Assembly (NCBI GenBank): GCA_003259005.1
Contig: QLII01000001.1
Coordinates: 4,294,501 to 4,358,500, forward strand
From: Spirosoma telluris
GTDB taxonomy: Bacteria > Bacteroidota > Bacteroidia > Cytophagales > Spirosomataceae
Direction: 5' to 3'
Length of the DNA stretch: 64,000 nucleotides
Position numbers and translations under genes: made by a program. The notes below the pieces were generated by a model. That model ran no database searches. It was given only the letters and a program-made list of their open reading frames with translations, and was not told where the DNA came from. Below are positions 37,352 through 45,880 of this stretch, in pieces. Positions within the stretch are counted from its first letter, which is position 1, and each line of letters begins with the position of its first letter.

Positions 37352-37476
37352 ACCGTTTAACTTCTAAACTATTTACGTTCTCAGCGCATTCCTTTGCTGT
37401 CAATTCGTGTAAAAAACCATGATTTTACTAATTTTATAAACCACCGAACGTTATTAATCTAAACAACATCACTTGT

Positions 37477-38067
37477 ATGAACCGTCTGCTTCTCTTTTTT
37501 GCTGCCTTCGTTCTGCTGACGATCAGCGCCTTCCGAACAACGCTGCCGACCGAGCGGCCCATAAGCAATCCTGCTGACGAGCGTAAACACATCAATTGGC
37601 TTACGATTGAACAAGCCTACGCGCTCACGCAAAAGAAACCCAAAAAATTTGTCGTTGATGTCTATACTGACTGGTGTGGCTGGTGCAAAGTAATGGATCG
37701 CGAAACGTTCTCGAAGCCCGGTATTGTCGATTACGTCAATGAAAATTATTATCCTGTTCGATTCAATGCCGAGCAAACTGCCGATGTAACACTGGGAAAT
37801 CAGACATTCAAATACGTAAGCGGAGGAAGCCGGGGTGTTCATGAACTGGCGGCTGCCTTGTTAAAAAACCAGATGAGTTATCCTACGACAGTGTTTTTAG
37901 ACGAGAAATTCAATCTTATCCAGCCAATTGCCGGGTACTTAGAACCGCGTACATTCCATCAAATTATTACATATTTCGGTAAAAACTACCATCAGAAAGA
38001 GCCATTCGATCAGTATAAAATTGGTACCTATAAAGAATTTCAGTCAGCCTTAACTGCGAGCAAATAA
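37477..38067 (+). CDS. Thioredoxin-like exported protein with CGWC motif
   Basis: A 196-residue protein with an N-terminal signal-like segment (MNRLLLFFAAFVLLTISAF), then a thioredoxin fold: FVVDVYTDWCGWCKVMDRETF (CGWC, about residues 67-70) and a cis-Pro segment SYPTTVFLDE. The CGWC motif and VDxYTDWCGWCK are typical of DUF255/thioredoxin-7 type periplasmic proteins. A reductase or isomerase role in the periplasm is likely; the partner is not known. A hairpin of the GTAACGCGG family follows. Confidence 0.87.
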   Translation: MNRLLLFFAAFVLLTISAFRTTLPTERPISNPADERKHINWLTIEQAYALTQKKPKKFVVDVYTDWCGWCKVMDRETFSKPGIVDYVNENYYPVRFNAEQTADVTLGNQTFKYVSGGSRGVHELAAALLKNQMSYPTTVFLDEKFNLIQPIAGYLEPRTFHQIITYFGKNYHQKEPFDQYKIGTYKEFQSALTASK

Positions 38068-38079
38068 ATAGGCCTATTT

Positions 38080-38150
38080 GTAACGCGGGTGGAAACCCGC
38101 GCTAGGGAACTCTATAAGTTTCAAAGCGCGTGGGTTTCCACCCGCGTTAT
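38080..38150. repeat. Intergenic hairpin, GTAACGCGG family, copy 2
   Basis: Left arm 38080-38102 and right arm 38126-38150 with core GGGTGGAAACCC / GGGTTTCCACCC; each arm is itself able to fold. The outer GTAACGCGG and CCGCGTTA are shared with the copies at 5030 and 45777. Confidence 0.85.
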
Positions 38151-38155
38151 GTATT

Positions 38156-38184
38156 TTTGTAGCCTTTCATCAACCTTAACTTTG
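38156..38184 (+). promoter_or_regulatory. M13 peptidase promoter
   Basis: TTTG at 38156-38159 and TAACTTTG at 38177-38184, 17 bases apart. The ATG at 38190 is only five bases after the -7 box, so the transcript would be nearly leaderless. Confidence 0.6.
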
Positions 38185-38189
38185 CAACG

Positions 38190-40210
38190 ATGACAAAACG
38201 TGTAGCGTTTCTTTTCCCAGTAACTATAGCCATTGGTTTTATGGCGGCTGGTCCTCCTAAATTTATTGATCCGCAAAACATGGATTTATCCGTGAAACCG
38301 GGCGATAATTTCTACCAGTATGCCAACGGGAACTGGCTTCGTAAAAACGTAATTCCAGCCTCCAAAACCTCCTGGGGAAGCTTCAACGAATTAAGGGAGA
38401 AAAGTCTCTATGCAATGAAATCGCTGCTTGAAGACGCAGCAAAAACCACCACGAAGGGCCGTTTATACCAAATGGTAGGTGATTACTACGTGAGCGGAAT
38501 GGACAGTATCACCATCGAGAAGCGGGGTTTCGATCCTATTAAAGCCGATCTTGCCCGGATTGACAAGGTCAATAATAAGGCTGCTTTCTTCGATGAGCTT
38601 GCCTATCAACGTACCCAAAGCAATGGCATGTTATTTGGTTTTAGTGTCGTGCCAGATCGAAAGAATGTCACTAAATACCTGCCCCAGTTTAGTCAGGGTG
38701 GTACTAGCCTCCCCGACCGCGATTATTACCTAAAAAACGATGCCCGTAGTCTGAAAATTCGGGATGCTTACCGCGACAATTTAACGCAACTCTTTGTCTT
38801 GATTGGCGAAGAGCCAACCCAGGCATCGCAGGACGCCGATGTAGTCCTACGCGTCGAAACCGCTTTGGCAAAGGCCCAGATTCCCCGTGTTGAGCTACGA
38901 GATCCGTACAAGACCTATAATAAGATGACCGTTGCCAGCTTTAGCCAACGGACACCCGGCATCAACTGGGCCGATCAGTTGCAGAAATATGGAGTAAAGG
39001 GTCAAGACACGGTACTGGTTCAAAGTCCGGCTTTCTTCAGGTCGCTGGATAGTTTGGTAGCGATTACCCCTATCGAAGACTGGCGAACCTATATGCGCTG
39101 GAACATCGTCAAAGGTGCCGCCCCATACCTCAGTGATGCATTTGTGAAGCAAAATTTTACCTTTTCAAAAATATTGACGGGGCAGAAAGAACAAACCCCT
39201 CGCTGGCAGCGTGTGAGTGACTTAATCGACGGTACACTAAGCGATCTATTAGGACAACTGTACGTAGAAAAATACTTTAAGCCAGAAGCTAAGCAGCGGA
39301 TGCTAGCCTTAGTTAACAATCTGGAGGCATCCTTTCAGGAACATATCAAAAAACTCGACTGGATGAGTGAGGGCACCAAGAAAAAAGCGCTTGCTAAATT
39401 ATTGGCCTTCAAGCGTAAAATTGGCTATCCTGACAAATGGAAAAATTATGAAGGAGTAACTATTACTCGCAATGATTTCTATGGGAACGTAAAATCGGCA
39501 GGAAAGTGGTCGTACAACCACATGATTAACCGACTAGGCAAACCTGTTGATCGTACAGAATGGGGTATGACTCCGCCAACCGTAAATGCTCAATATAGCG
39601 CAGTCAATAACGACATTTCTTTCCCGGCGGCCATTCTTCAATTTCCTTTCTTTGATTTCGATGCCGATGACGCCGTTAACTATGGCGGAATCGGGGCTGT
39701 CATTGGCCATGAAATGACTCACGGTTTTGATGACTCTGGTCGCCAATTCGATGCAGACGGCACACTTCGTGACTGGTGGACTAAAGACGATGCAGCCAAA
39801 TTCAAAGAAAGAGCCGATCAGGTAAGAGATCAGTTTTTTGGATTTAAAGTGCTGGATTCAATCAAAGTAAACGGTCAGCTAACTCTTGGCGAGAACCTGG
39901 CTGACCTTGGTGGTCTAGCTATTGCCTACGATGCGTTCAAAAAAACCCCACAAGGCAAATCGAGTGGGAAGAAAAGCCTGATTGACGGATTCAGCCCAGA
40001 TCAGCGATTCTTTCTCTCCTGGGCGCAAATATGGCGCAGCAATCAACTCCCGAATCAACAGCACAACGTATTCTGACCGATCCACATGCACCGGATATTT
40101 ACCGGGTCAATGGGCCTCTATCGAATATTACCGCCTGGTACCAGGCCTTTACTATTCAGCCAGGCGACAAGCTCTACAAAAAACCAGAAGACCGTATAAA
40201 GGTCTGGTAG
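38190..40210 (+). CDS. M13 family (neprilysin/PepO-like) zinc endopeptidase
   Basis: A 673-residue protein after restoring one base at AA 40045-40046; the C-terminus then reads TPESTAQRILTDPHAPDIYRVNG-like sequence (given here in part) and ends RIKVW at 40208-40210, matching the conserved family C-terminus with Arg. The catalytic site is VIGHEMTHGFDDSG (HExxH near residue 514) with the third ligand Glu in GENLADLGGL and NAQYSAVNNDISFPAAIL as the substrate-strand NAxY motif. A signal peptide is at residues 1-20. These enzymes cleave small peptides, here probably in the periplasm. Without correction the protein loses its last 45 residues, including the active-site Arg region. Confidence 0.92.
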
Positions 40211-40227
40211 TAAAACCGCCTTGCTTT

Positions 40228-40262
40228 AAAAGCCGGACATCAGTCGATTGAGTCCGGCTTTT
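40228..40262 (+). terminator. Terminator of M13 peptidase gene
   Basis: AAAAGCCGGAC (40228-40238) pairs with GTCCGGCTTTT (40252-40262), followed by more T residues. Confidence 0.88.
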
Positions 40263-40366
40263 TCATGTTCAATAAAATGCAAATCAGAGTTTGATTAACT
40301 TTCGGTCACTTTGACCAAGCTTGGTTGCTGGTCAGGCAATCCTAAAACGACAAGCCCTGCCTAAGA

Positions 40367-40909
40367 ATGAAAACAGCCTATTTTTTACTCGCTCTGGCAA
40401 CTACAACCCTCTCCTGCCAGACCAAACCGAAACAGGAAACAACTACTACGTCAACAGCGGCCACAGCTACAGAAGATAGTGCAGCCATGCTGGCAAAACG
40501 ACCTGGACCCGATACACCAAGATCTGCCGCAGATCGCTTAATCAGAGCACTTTACTTCGAGCACAACGCGAAAGAAAACCCGTTTCGTGAGAAAAAAGAC
40601 CGGGCGCTGGTGGATCAATTCTTCGCAAAACCAGTTGCCGATCTGATCTGGAATGATGCCCAGAAATCACCAGGAAAAGTAAACCGAACCAAGGTAAACT
40701 TACTCTTCAATGCTCCAGACACAGGCATCAAAAAAACGTGGGTACTACCCGCTGTAATAGGTGGAACACGAGCCATCGTATACGTTACATTTGAAAACAA
40801 AGCCAAACCCGAAGAACTAAAAATTGACATGAAGCAACTTGCGGGTCGGTGGCGAATTACAGAGATAGTTTACCCTGATGGGCAGCAATTGACCAACTTA
40901 TTGCAGTAA
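40367..40909 (+). CDS. Putative lipoprotein, DUF3828-like
   Basis: A 180-residue protein starting MKTAYFLLALATTTLSC: a short lipoprotein signal with Cys at residue 17. A Thr/Ala-rich linker (about 25-40) is followed by a compact domain with SAADRLIRALYFEHN, DRALVDQFFAKPVADLIW and a C-terminal GRWRITEIVYPDG. This looks like the DUF3828 group of small exported proteins, but similarity is by pattern only. Function unknown; expected to be periplasmic, anchored to a membrane. It is the last protein gene before the tRNA/tuf region. Confidence 0.7.
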   Translation: MKTAYFLLALATTTLSCQTKPKQETTTTSTAATATEDSAAMLAKRPGPDTPRSAADRLIRALYFEHNAKENPFREKKDRALVDQFFAKPVADLIWNDAQKSPGKVNRTKVNLLFNAPDTGIKKTWVLPAVIGGTRAIVYVTFENKAKPEELKIDMKQLAGRWRITEIVYPDGQQLTNLLQ

Positions 40910-40946
40910 GATTTTCCAGCGTTAAAAATTATTTTTGAAGCTTCTG

Positions 40947-40976
40947 TTGACAACACCACAAAAACGTGTAATTTTG
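40947..40976 (+). promoter_or_regulatory. Promoter of the tRNA-Tyr/Gly/Thr-tuf unit
   Basis: TTGACA (40947-40952), 16 bases, then TAATTTTG (40969-40976): a strong match to the Bacteroidota promoter pattern, about 52 bases upstream of tRNA-Tyr. Confidence 0.7.
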
Positions 40977-41027
40977 CAACTCCAAAACCGGAAGCGGGGT
41001 TGGAATTGTTCTTTAAAAGTGTTTTTC

Positions 41028-41113
41028 GGGGAGTTTCCAGAGTGGCCAAATGGATCAGACTGTAAATCTGCTGGCGTACGCCTTCGGAGGTTCGAATCCT
41101 CCACTCCCCACCA
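41028..41113 (+). tRNA. tRNA-Tyr (GTA)
   Basis: Acceptor stem 41028-41034 pairs with 41103-41109; discriminator A 41110; CCA encoded at 41111-41113. The anticodon loop reads ACTGTAAATC with GTA, and there is a long variable arm, as in class II tRNA-Tyr. Confidence 0.95.
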
Positions 41114-41116
41114 AAG

Positions 41117-41190
41117 AGAGTCGATAGTTGCCAGTCAAAAAGTATTTTTCACTAAAGACGGTTGACCAACAGGTATCGACTCTTTTTTTT
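41117..41190 (+). repeat. Hairpin with T-run abutting tRNA-Gly
   Basis: AGAGTCGATA (41117-41126) pairs with TATCGACTCT (41174-41183), followed by T residues to 41190, directly before tRNA-Gly at 41191. It contains AGTCGATAGTTGCCAGTCA, a word shared with the hairpin at 42855-42937. It looks like a terminator, yet the next tRNA starts at the T-run, so processing is also possible. Confidence 0.7.
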
Positions 41191-41263
41191 GCGGAAGTAG
41201 CTCAATTGGTAGAGCGATAGCCTTCCAAGCTATAGGTTGCGGGTTCGAGACCCGTCTTCCGCT
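41191..41263 (+). tRNA. tRNA-Gly (TCC)
   Basis: Acceptor GCGGAAG (41191-41197) pairs with CTTCCGC (41256-41262), discriminator T 41263. Anticodon TCC at 41224-41226 in a seven-base loop; TTCGAGA T-loop follows. Confidence 0.95.
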
Positions 41264-41265
41264 CT

Positions 41266-41335
41266 GTTAATGAATAATGTAAAATGAACAATGTATGATT
41301 TCAGAAATCATTATTCATTTTACATTAACCATTAC
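41266..41335. repeat. Hairpin of AATGAATAATG words between tRNA genes
   Basis: GTTAATGAATAATGTAAAATG (from 41265) is complementary to CATTATTCATTTTACATTAAC (up to about 41330). It lies between tRNA-Gly and tRNA-Thr. Confidence 0.8.
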
Positions 41336-41350
41336 TTATTAATTAAGTAA

Positions 41351-41422
<72 letters not shown>

Positions 41423-41450
41423 CAAGACTTTCTCGTGAAGTCTTTTTGAC

Positions 41451-41468
41451 GGGACCGCCCGTGCGGTA
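41451..41468 (+). repeat. GC core copy 4
   Basis: GGGACCGCCCGTGCGGTA, one base different in the first half from the other copies, between tRNA-Thr and tuf. CCGC and GCGG form a small stem. Confidence 0.75.
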
Positions 41469-41577
41469 TTAAGCCCAAATGGCGTCAGACCTCAAACGGA
41501 ATGATTTCGCTGGGTTTAATTTATTTTCAGCGAATTCATCCAATAACAAAAACAGTTCACAATAGCGTTTTAAAAAC

Positions 41578-42765
41578 ATGGCAAAAGAGAATTTTGACCG
41601 CTCGAAACCGCACGTTAACATCGGTACGATTGGTCACGTTGACCACGGTAAAACGACGCTGACGGCTGCCATTACGAAAGTGCTGGCCGGTAAGGGTCTA
41701 GCAGCAATTCGGGACTTCTCCTCGATTGACAACGCTCCGGAAGAAAAAGAGCGTGGTATCACCATCAATACATCGCACGTTGAATATTCAACGGCGAACC
41801 GTCACTACGCCCACGTTGACTGCCCAGGCCACGCTGACTATGTGAAAAACATGGTGACTGGTGCTGCACAAATGGACGGTGCTATCCTCGTGGTAGCTGC
41901 AACTGACGGACCAATGCCTCAGACTCGTGAGCACATTCTGCTCGCACGTCAGGTAGGCGTACCTCAGCTCGTTGTATTCATGAACAAAGTGGACATGGTC
42001 GACGATCCTGAACTGCTTGAACTCGTTGAGATGGAAATCCGCGAGCTATTAAGCTTCTATAACTTCGACGGCGATAACATCCCTGTTATTCAAGGTTCGG
42101 CTCTGGGTGGTCTGAACGGTGATGCGAAATGGGTTGCTACCATCGAAGAATTAATGCAAAATGTAGATGATTTCATCCCACTGCCTCCTCGGATGACGGA
42201 TCTTCCGTTCCTGATGCCGGTAGAGGACGTATTCTCGATCACGGGCCGTGGTACAGTTGCTACCGGTCGTATTGAGCGTGGAATCATTAACTCAGGCGAA
42301 CAAGTTGAAATCCTGGGTATGGGTGCTGAAAACCTGAAATCAGTTGTAACGGGTGTTGAAATGTTCCGGAAAATTCTGGACCGTGGTGAAGCCGGTGACA
42401 ACGTAGGTCTTCTGCTCCGTGGTATTGAAAAAACCGATATCCGTCGTGGTATGGTTATTTGTAAGCCAGGTTCGGTTAAGCCGCACTCGAAGTTCAAAGC
42501 TGAGGTTTATGTACTGTCGAAAGAAGAAGGTGGTCGTCACACTCCATTCTTCAACAAGTACCGTCCACAGTTCTACTTCCGCACCACTGACGTAACGGGC
42601 GAAATTTCGTTGCCTGCTAATGTTGAGATGGTAATGCCAGGTGATAACATCACGATTGAAGTTGTTCTGATCAACAAAATCGCTATGGAAAAAGGTCTTC
42701 GTTTCGCTATTCGCGAAGGTGGCCGTACCGTAGGGGCGGGTCAGGTAACTGAAATCCTCGATTAA
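41578..42765 (+). CDS. tuf: Translation elongation factor Tu
   Basis: A 395-residue GTPase that brings aminoacyl-tRNA to the ribosome. All G motifs are seen: GHVDHGKT (P-loop, about residues 18-25), RGITINTSHVEY (switch I), DCPGHADY (switch II), NKVD and GSALGG. Domains 2 and 3 follow, with the C-terminal GGRTVGAGQVTEIL. It is cotranscribed or clustered with tRNA genes, as usual in bacteria. It ends in a hairpin terminator. Confidence 0.98.
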   Translation: MAKENFDRSKPHVNIGTIGHVDHGKTTLTAAITKVLAGKGLAAIRDFSSIDNAPEEKERGITINTSHVEYSTANRHYAHVDCPGHADYVKNMVTGAAQMDGAILVVAATDGPMPQTREHILLARQVGVPQLVVFMNKVDMVDDPELLELVEMEIRELLSFYNFDGDNIPVIQGSALGGLNGDAKWVATIEELMQNVDDFIPLPPRMTDLPFLMPVEDVFSITGRGTVATGRIERGIINSGEQVEILGMGAENLKSVVTGVEMFRKILDRGEAGDNVGLLLRGIEKTDIRRGMVICKPGSVKPHSKFKAEVYVLSKEEGGRHTPFFNKYRPQFYFRTTDVTGEISLPANVEMVMPGDNITIEVVLINKIAMEKGLRFAIREGGRTVGAGQVTEILD

Positions 42766-42780
42766 TTGTAAGTATCTTAA

Positions 42781-42818
42781 AACAAGTGCATTTCTTATAG
42801 AGATGCACTTGTTTTTTT
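42781..42818 (+). terminator. Terminator of tuf
   Basis: AACAAGTGCAT (42781-42791) pairs with ATGCACTTGTT (42803-42813), followed by seven T residues (42812-42818). Confidence 0.9.
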
Positions 42819-42830
42819 GATATTAATTCG

Positions 42831-42838
42831 TACTTTTG
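42831..42838 (+). promoter_or_regulatory. Candidate promoter -7 box for tRNA-Trp and secE unit
   Basis: TACTTTTG fits TAnnTTTG. It lies just after the tuf terminator and before tRNA-Trp, suggesting a fresh start for the tRNA-Trp-secE-nusG transcript. -33 box unclear. Confidence 0.5.
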
Positions 42839-42854
42839 CAGTCCGTTTCAGAAA

Positions 42855-42937
42855 GAGTCAATAGTTGCCAGTCAGTAGTCGATAGTAATTTATCGATAAT
42901 TGATCAAAGCTGTCGGCTACTGACTGGCAACTATTGA
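42855..42937. repeat. Hairpin of AGTCAATAGTTGCCAGTCA words before tRNA-Trp
   Basis: AGTCAATAGTTGCCAGTCAG (42857-42876) pairs with CTGACTGGCAACTATTGACT (42920-42939), a perfect 20-base stem; GTAGTCGATAG (42876-42886) has partial pairing inside. Related words occur at 41118 and 50391. Confidence 0.9.
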
Positions 42938-42947
42938 CTAAATATAC

Positions 42948-43018
42948 ACGGGTGTAGTTCAAGGGTAGAATAGCGGTCTCCAAAACCGTTGATGGGAGTT
43001 CGAATCTCTCCACCCGTG
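42948..43018 (+). tRNA. tRNA-Trp (CCA)
   Basis: Acceptor ACGGGTG (42948-42954) pairs with CACCCGT (43011-43017). Anticodon CCA at 42980-42982. Placement before secE-nusG is the standard bacterial order. Confidence 0.95.
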
Positions 43019-43035
43019 CAAATCCTTTACATCGA

Positions 43036-43227
43036 ATGGACAAGTTTATATCGTTTCTGAAAGCCTCCTGGGAGGAAGTTCAGCATAACGTGACTTGGCC
43101 TAAATTCAGCGATCTGCAATCCAGTTCAACACTGGTACTGGTAGCTTCGCTGATTTTTGCGCTATTGGTCGGGTTAATTGATTTAGTGTTCGAGAACGGA
43201 CTGAACGCATTTTATCAGTCATTCTAA
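43036..43227 (+). CDS. secE: Preprotein translocase subunit SecE
   Basis: A 63-residue single-span protein: amphipathic N-terminal helix FISFLKASWEEVQHNVTWP with the conserved W-P, and a transmembrane helix LVLVASLIFALLVGLIDLVF. It clamps SecY in the SecYEG channel. Short single-helix form, as in most bacteria outside enterobacteria. The gene follows tRNA-Trp by 17 bases and precedes nusG, separated by a word-type hairpin. Confidence 0.95.
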   Translation: MDKFISFLKASWEEVQHNVTWPKFSDLQSSSTLVLVASLIFALLVGLIDLVFENGLNAFYQSF

Positions 43228-43231
43228 TAAT

Positions 43232-43335
43232 TAGTCATTCATAGTTATTTATGGTCATCAGTTGTCATTTATTGTGCAAACAGGACGTAACAACAAATGA
43301 CAACCAATGGCTATCTAATGACAACTAATGACAAC
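43232..43335. repeat. Hairpin of ATGACAACTA words between secE and nusG
   Basis: The left half has TAGTCATTCATAGTT, GGTCATCAGTTGTCATTT (about 43234-43272); the right half has AAATGACAACCAATGG and ATGACAACTAATGACAACTA (43294-43340). GTTGTCATTT pairs with AAATGACAAC. The right half supplies an ATG (43328) just before the nusG start. Confidence 0.8.
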
Positions 43336-43339
43336 TACT

Positions 43340-43900
43340 ATGAGCGGCATACAATGGTACGTCATTCGGGCGGTGTCAGGTCAGGAGAAGAAAATCAAAT
43401 CCTACCTCGACAATGAGATTATCCGGCAGAAGTTGGACGAAGTAATTCCGCAGGTTTTAATTCCAGCGGAAAAGGTGTACGAAATGCGTAACGGAAAGAA
43501 ACGCGTTCGGGAAAAATCATTCTTCCCTGGCTACATCCTTATTTCGGCTGATCTGGGTAATAACCGGGCCCTTGACATGATTTTAAATATGCCGGGTGTA
43601 TTAGGTTTCCTAGGCAATGCTCAGGTTGGCACAACGTCGAAAGTCCCTGTTCCACTGCGTCAAGCCGAAGTAAATCGCATCTTAGGTAAAGTTGACGAAG
43701 AAGCGCAGGAAGTTGCCGCACCAACCGTTGGTTACCTGAAAGGGGAAAACGTTAAAGTTGTGGATGGCCCATTTGGCGGTTTCATTGGCACTGTAGAAGA
43801 AGTATTCGACGACCGGAAGAAATTGAACGTCGTTGTAAAAATATTTGGCCGGAATACTCCGGTAGAACTCAGTTACGCACAAGTAGAAAAGGAAAGCTAA
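43340..43900 (+). CDS. nusG: Transcription termination/antitermination protein NusG
   Basis: A 186-residue protein starting MSGIQWYVIRAVSGQEKKI. The NGN domain (about residues 1-115) binds RNA polymerase; the KOW domain (about 130-186) contains GENVKVVDGPFGGFIGTVEEV. The start at 43340 is preferred over 43328, because the latter ATG and the next three codons belong to the intergenic repeat. NusG raises elongation speed and couples transcription to translation or Rho. Confidence 0.96.
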   Translation: MSGIQWYVIRAVSGQEKKIKSYLDNEIIRQKLDEVIPQVLIPAEKVYEMRNGKKRVREKSFFPGYILISADLGNNRALDMILNMPGVLGFLGNAQVGTTSKVPVPLRQAEVNRILGKVDEEAQEVAAPTVGYLKGENVKVVDGPFGGFIGTVEEVFDDRKKLNVVVKIFGRNTPVELSYAQVEKES

Positions 43901-43925
43901 TCGTAAGGTTAGTTCTCCGTGGCCT

Positions 43926-43955
43926 GGCATCCTATGCTTCCCTCAGAGGATGGCC
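43926..43955 (+). promoter_or_regulatory. Candidate hairpin in the rplK leader
   Basis: GGCATCCT (43926-43933) pairs with AGGATGGCC (43947-43955). It lies in the 168-base leader between nusG and rplK. In many bacteria ribosomal protein L1 binds such a leader to control L11-L1 synthesis; this site is only a candidate. The GC core copy at 44034-44050 lies further down. Confidence 0.3.
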
Positions 43956-44033
43956 AACCAAAACAAGTTGATTAACTGCAAATGGTGTGCGGATTGGTTA
44001 TGTGACGAACCAATAGGAAACCAAAGCAGAAGC

Positions 44034-44050
44034 GGGGCCGCCCATGCGGT
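44034..44050 (+). repeat. GC core copy 5
   Basis: GGGGCCGCCCATGCGGT, ending 18 bases before the rplK ATG; last base of the usual core is C here. Confidence 0.7.
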
Positions 44051-44068
44051 CGTAACTCAATTACCACA

Positions 44069-44512
44069 ATGGCAAAAGAAGTAGGTGGCTACGTTAAGCT
44101 GCAAGTCAAAGGCGGGCAAGCCAACCCCTCACCTCCGATTGGTCCGGCGCTGGGTTCCAAAGGTTTAAATATCATGGAATTCTGCAAGCAATTCAACGGC
44201 CGGACGCAGGACAAAATGGGTACGGTATTGCCAGTTTTGATTACGTATTATAAGGATAAGTCCTTTGATTTCGTCATCAAAACTCCGCCCGCACCGATTC
44301 TGCTGATGGAAGCAGCGAAGCTGAAAGGCGGCTCTGCTCAACCAAACCGCAAAAAAGTCGGCTCAGTTACGTGGGATCAGGTTCGGACAATCGCGGAAAC
44401 GAAGATGCCTGACCTGAACGCATTCACGATCGAGTCGGCAATGAAGCAGGTGGCCGGTACGGCCCGCAGTATGGGAATCACGGTGACGGGCACAGCGCCA
44501 TTCGAGAACTAA
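44069..44512 (+). CDS. rplK: 50S ribosomal protein L11
   Basis: A 147-residue protein. The N-terminal domain has the conserved KLQVKGGQANPSPPIGPALG stretch (proline-rich switch), the C-terminal rRNA-binding domain has GSVTWDQVRTIAETKMPDLN and a final GTARSMGITV. L11 binds 23S rRNA at the GTPase centre. First of the rplK-rplA-rplJ-rplL cluster. Confidence 0.98.
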   Translation: MAKEVGGYVKLQVKGGQANPSPPIGPALGSKGLNIMEFCKQFNGRTQDKMGTVLPVLITYYKDKSFDFVIKTPPAPILLMEAAKLKGGSAQPNRKKVGSVTWDQVRTIAETKMPDLNAFTIESAMKQVAGTARSMGITVTGTAPFEN

Positions 44513-44538
44513 ACAGACTTGCCGAAGCAAACACAGAA

Positions 44539-45237
44539 ATGGCTAAGTTAACGAAAAAACAAAAGGAAGCCCAGTCGAAGTACGACGCTGCCAAAGAATA
44601 CTCGCTCCAACAGGCGGCTGAGATTCTGAAGGAGATTTCGTACACTAAATTCGATGCTTCCGTCGATATTGACGTTCGGTTAGGCGTTGATCCGCGTAAA
44701 GCTGACCAGATGGTTCGTGGCGTTGCTACGTTACCTCATGGTACAGGTAAAACGGTTCGCGTATTGGTGCTTTGCACCCCGGACAAGGAGAACGAAGCGA
44801 AAGAAGCAGGTGCCGATTTCGTGGGTCTGGACGAATACATTCAGAAAATCGAACAAGGCTGGACAGACATCGACGTGATTATCACGATGCCGAACGTCAT
44901 GGCTAAAGTTGGTCGTCTGGGTAAAGTTCTGGGACCACGCGGTTTGATGCCGAATCCTAAATCGGGTACAGTAACGCCTGATGTAGCGAAAGCAGTTCGC
45001 GAGGTGAAAGCTGGTAAAATCGACTTTAAAGTTGATAAAACCGGTATTATTCACACCAGTATTGGTAAAGTATCGTTTACGCCAGAAAAACTGGCAGAAA
45101 ACGCGCAGGAAATCATTTCTACATTAATGCGTCTGAAGCCTTCATCGGCTAAAGGTACATACGTAAAAACGATCAACCTGTCGAGCACGATGAGTCCGGG
45201 AGTAACGATTGATAAAGGCACAGTAGCCGGTATTTAA
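44539..45237 (+). CDS. rplA: 50S ribosomal protein L1
   Basis: A 232-residue protein forming the L1 stalk. Conserved segments include VDIDVRLGVDPRKADQMVRG, VLGPRGLMPNPKSGTV and GKIDFKVDKTGIIHT. It is 26 bases after rplK and only three bases before rplJ. In other bacteria L1 represses its own operon. Confidence 0.98.
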   Translation: MAKLTKKQKEAQSKYDAAKEYSLQQAAEILKEISYTKFDASVDIDVRLGVDPRKADQMVRGVATLPHGTGKTVRVLVLCTPDKENEAKEAGADFVGLDEYIQKIEQGWTDIDVIITMPNVMAKVGRLGKVLGPRGLMPNPKSGTVTPDVAKAVREVKAGKIDFKVDKTGIIHTSIGKVSFTPEKLAENAQEIISTLMRLKPSSAKGTYVKTINLSSTMSPGVTIDKGTVAGI

Positions 45238-45240
45238 GCC

Positions 45241-45774
45241 ATGAAGCGCGAGGACAAAGGAGCAATTATTGAGGAATTAGCTGGTAAGTTCCAGTCGATT
45301 CCCTTCTTCTACATCACGGAAGCCAATGGCATGACGGTTGCTGAAACCAACAATCTCCGTCGGATGTGTTTTGAGCGGGGCATCGAGTATAAAGTGGTGA
45401 AAAATTCATTCATCAAAAAAGCACTCGAACCCCTCGATACGGATTATACGCCGTTCAACGATACGGTGCTGCATGGTCAATCGGCGGTGATGTTTCACCC
45501 CGATAATGGCAAAGCACCAGCACAGCTTATTAAGGAGTTCCGTAAAACGAGCAAAAAGCTGGAATTGAAGGCTGCTTCAATTGATTATAGCCTATTTATT
45601 GGTGCTGACCAACTCGATACGCTCATCGCACTGAAGAGCAAAGAAGAGTTGATTGGCGAAATCATTGGCCTGCTGCAATCACCTGCGAAAAACGTCATCT
45701 CGGCGTTGCAAAGTGGCGGCAACAAATTGGCCGGTATCCTCAAAACGCTGTCGGAGCGCGAGGAAGCAGCTTAG
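45241..45774 (+). CDS. rplJ: 50S ribosomal protein L10
   Basis: A 177-residue protein: N-terminal rRNA-binding domain (KREDKGAIIEELAGKF, GIEYKVVKNSFIKKAL) and C-terminal helix that holds L7/L12 dimers (ALQSGGNKLAGILKTLSE). The start is three bases after the rplA stop, so no separate L10 leader fits between them. A GTAACGCGG-family hairpin follows before rplL. Confidence 0.97.
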   Translation: MKREDKGAIIEELAGKFQSIPFFYITEANGMTVAETNNLRRMCFERGIEYKVVKNSFIKKALEPLDTDYTPFNDTVLHGQSAVMFHPDNGKAPAQLIKEFRKTSKKLELKAASIDYSLFIGADQLDTLIALKSKEELIGEIIGLLQSPAKNVISALQSGGNKLAGILKTLSEREEAA

Positions 45775-45776
45775 CT

Positions 45777-45841
45777 GTAACGTGGACTTTCTGTCCGCTC
45801 TTTTTCCGGCAAATTAAATGCGGACAAGATGTCCGTGTTAC
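45777..45841. repeat. GTAACGCGG-family hairpin, copy 3, between rplJ and rplL
   Basis: Arms 45777-45798 and 45820-45841 (22 bases, five imperfect pairs, some G-U). Same design as 5030-5091: GTAAC, CGGAC, TGTCCGC. It ends 40 bases before the rplL ATG. Confidence 0.85.
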
Positions 45842-45880
45842 AAACATATTGTATCACAATCAAATTAAGAAAATACTACA

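Noticed and set aside
43926..44050. A riboswitch or known structured RNA in the rplK leader
   Set aside because: Only one short stem and the dispersed GC core are visible; no recognised aptamer features.
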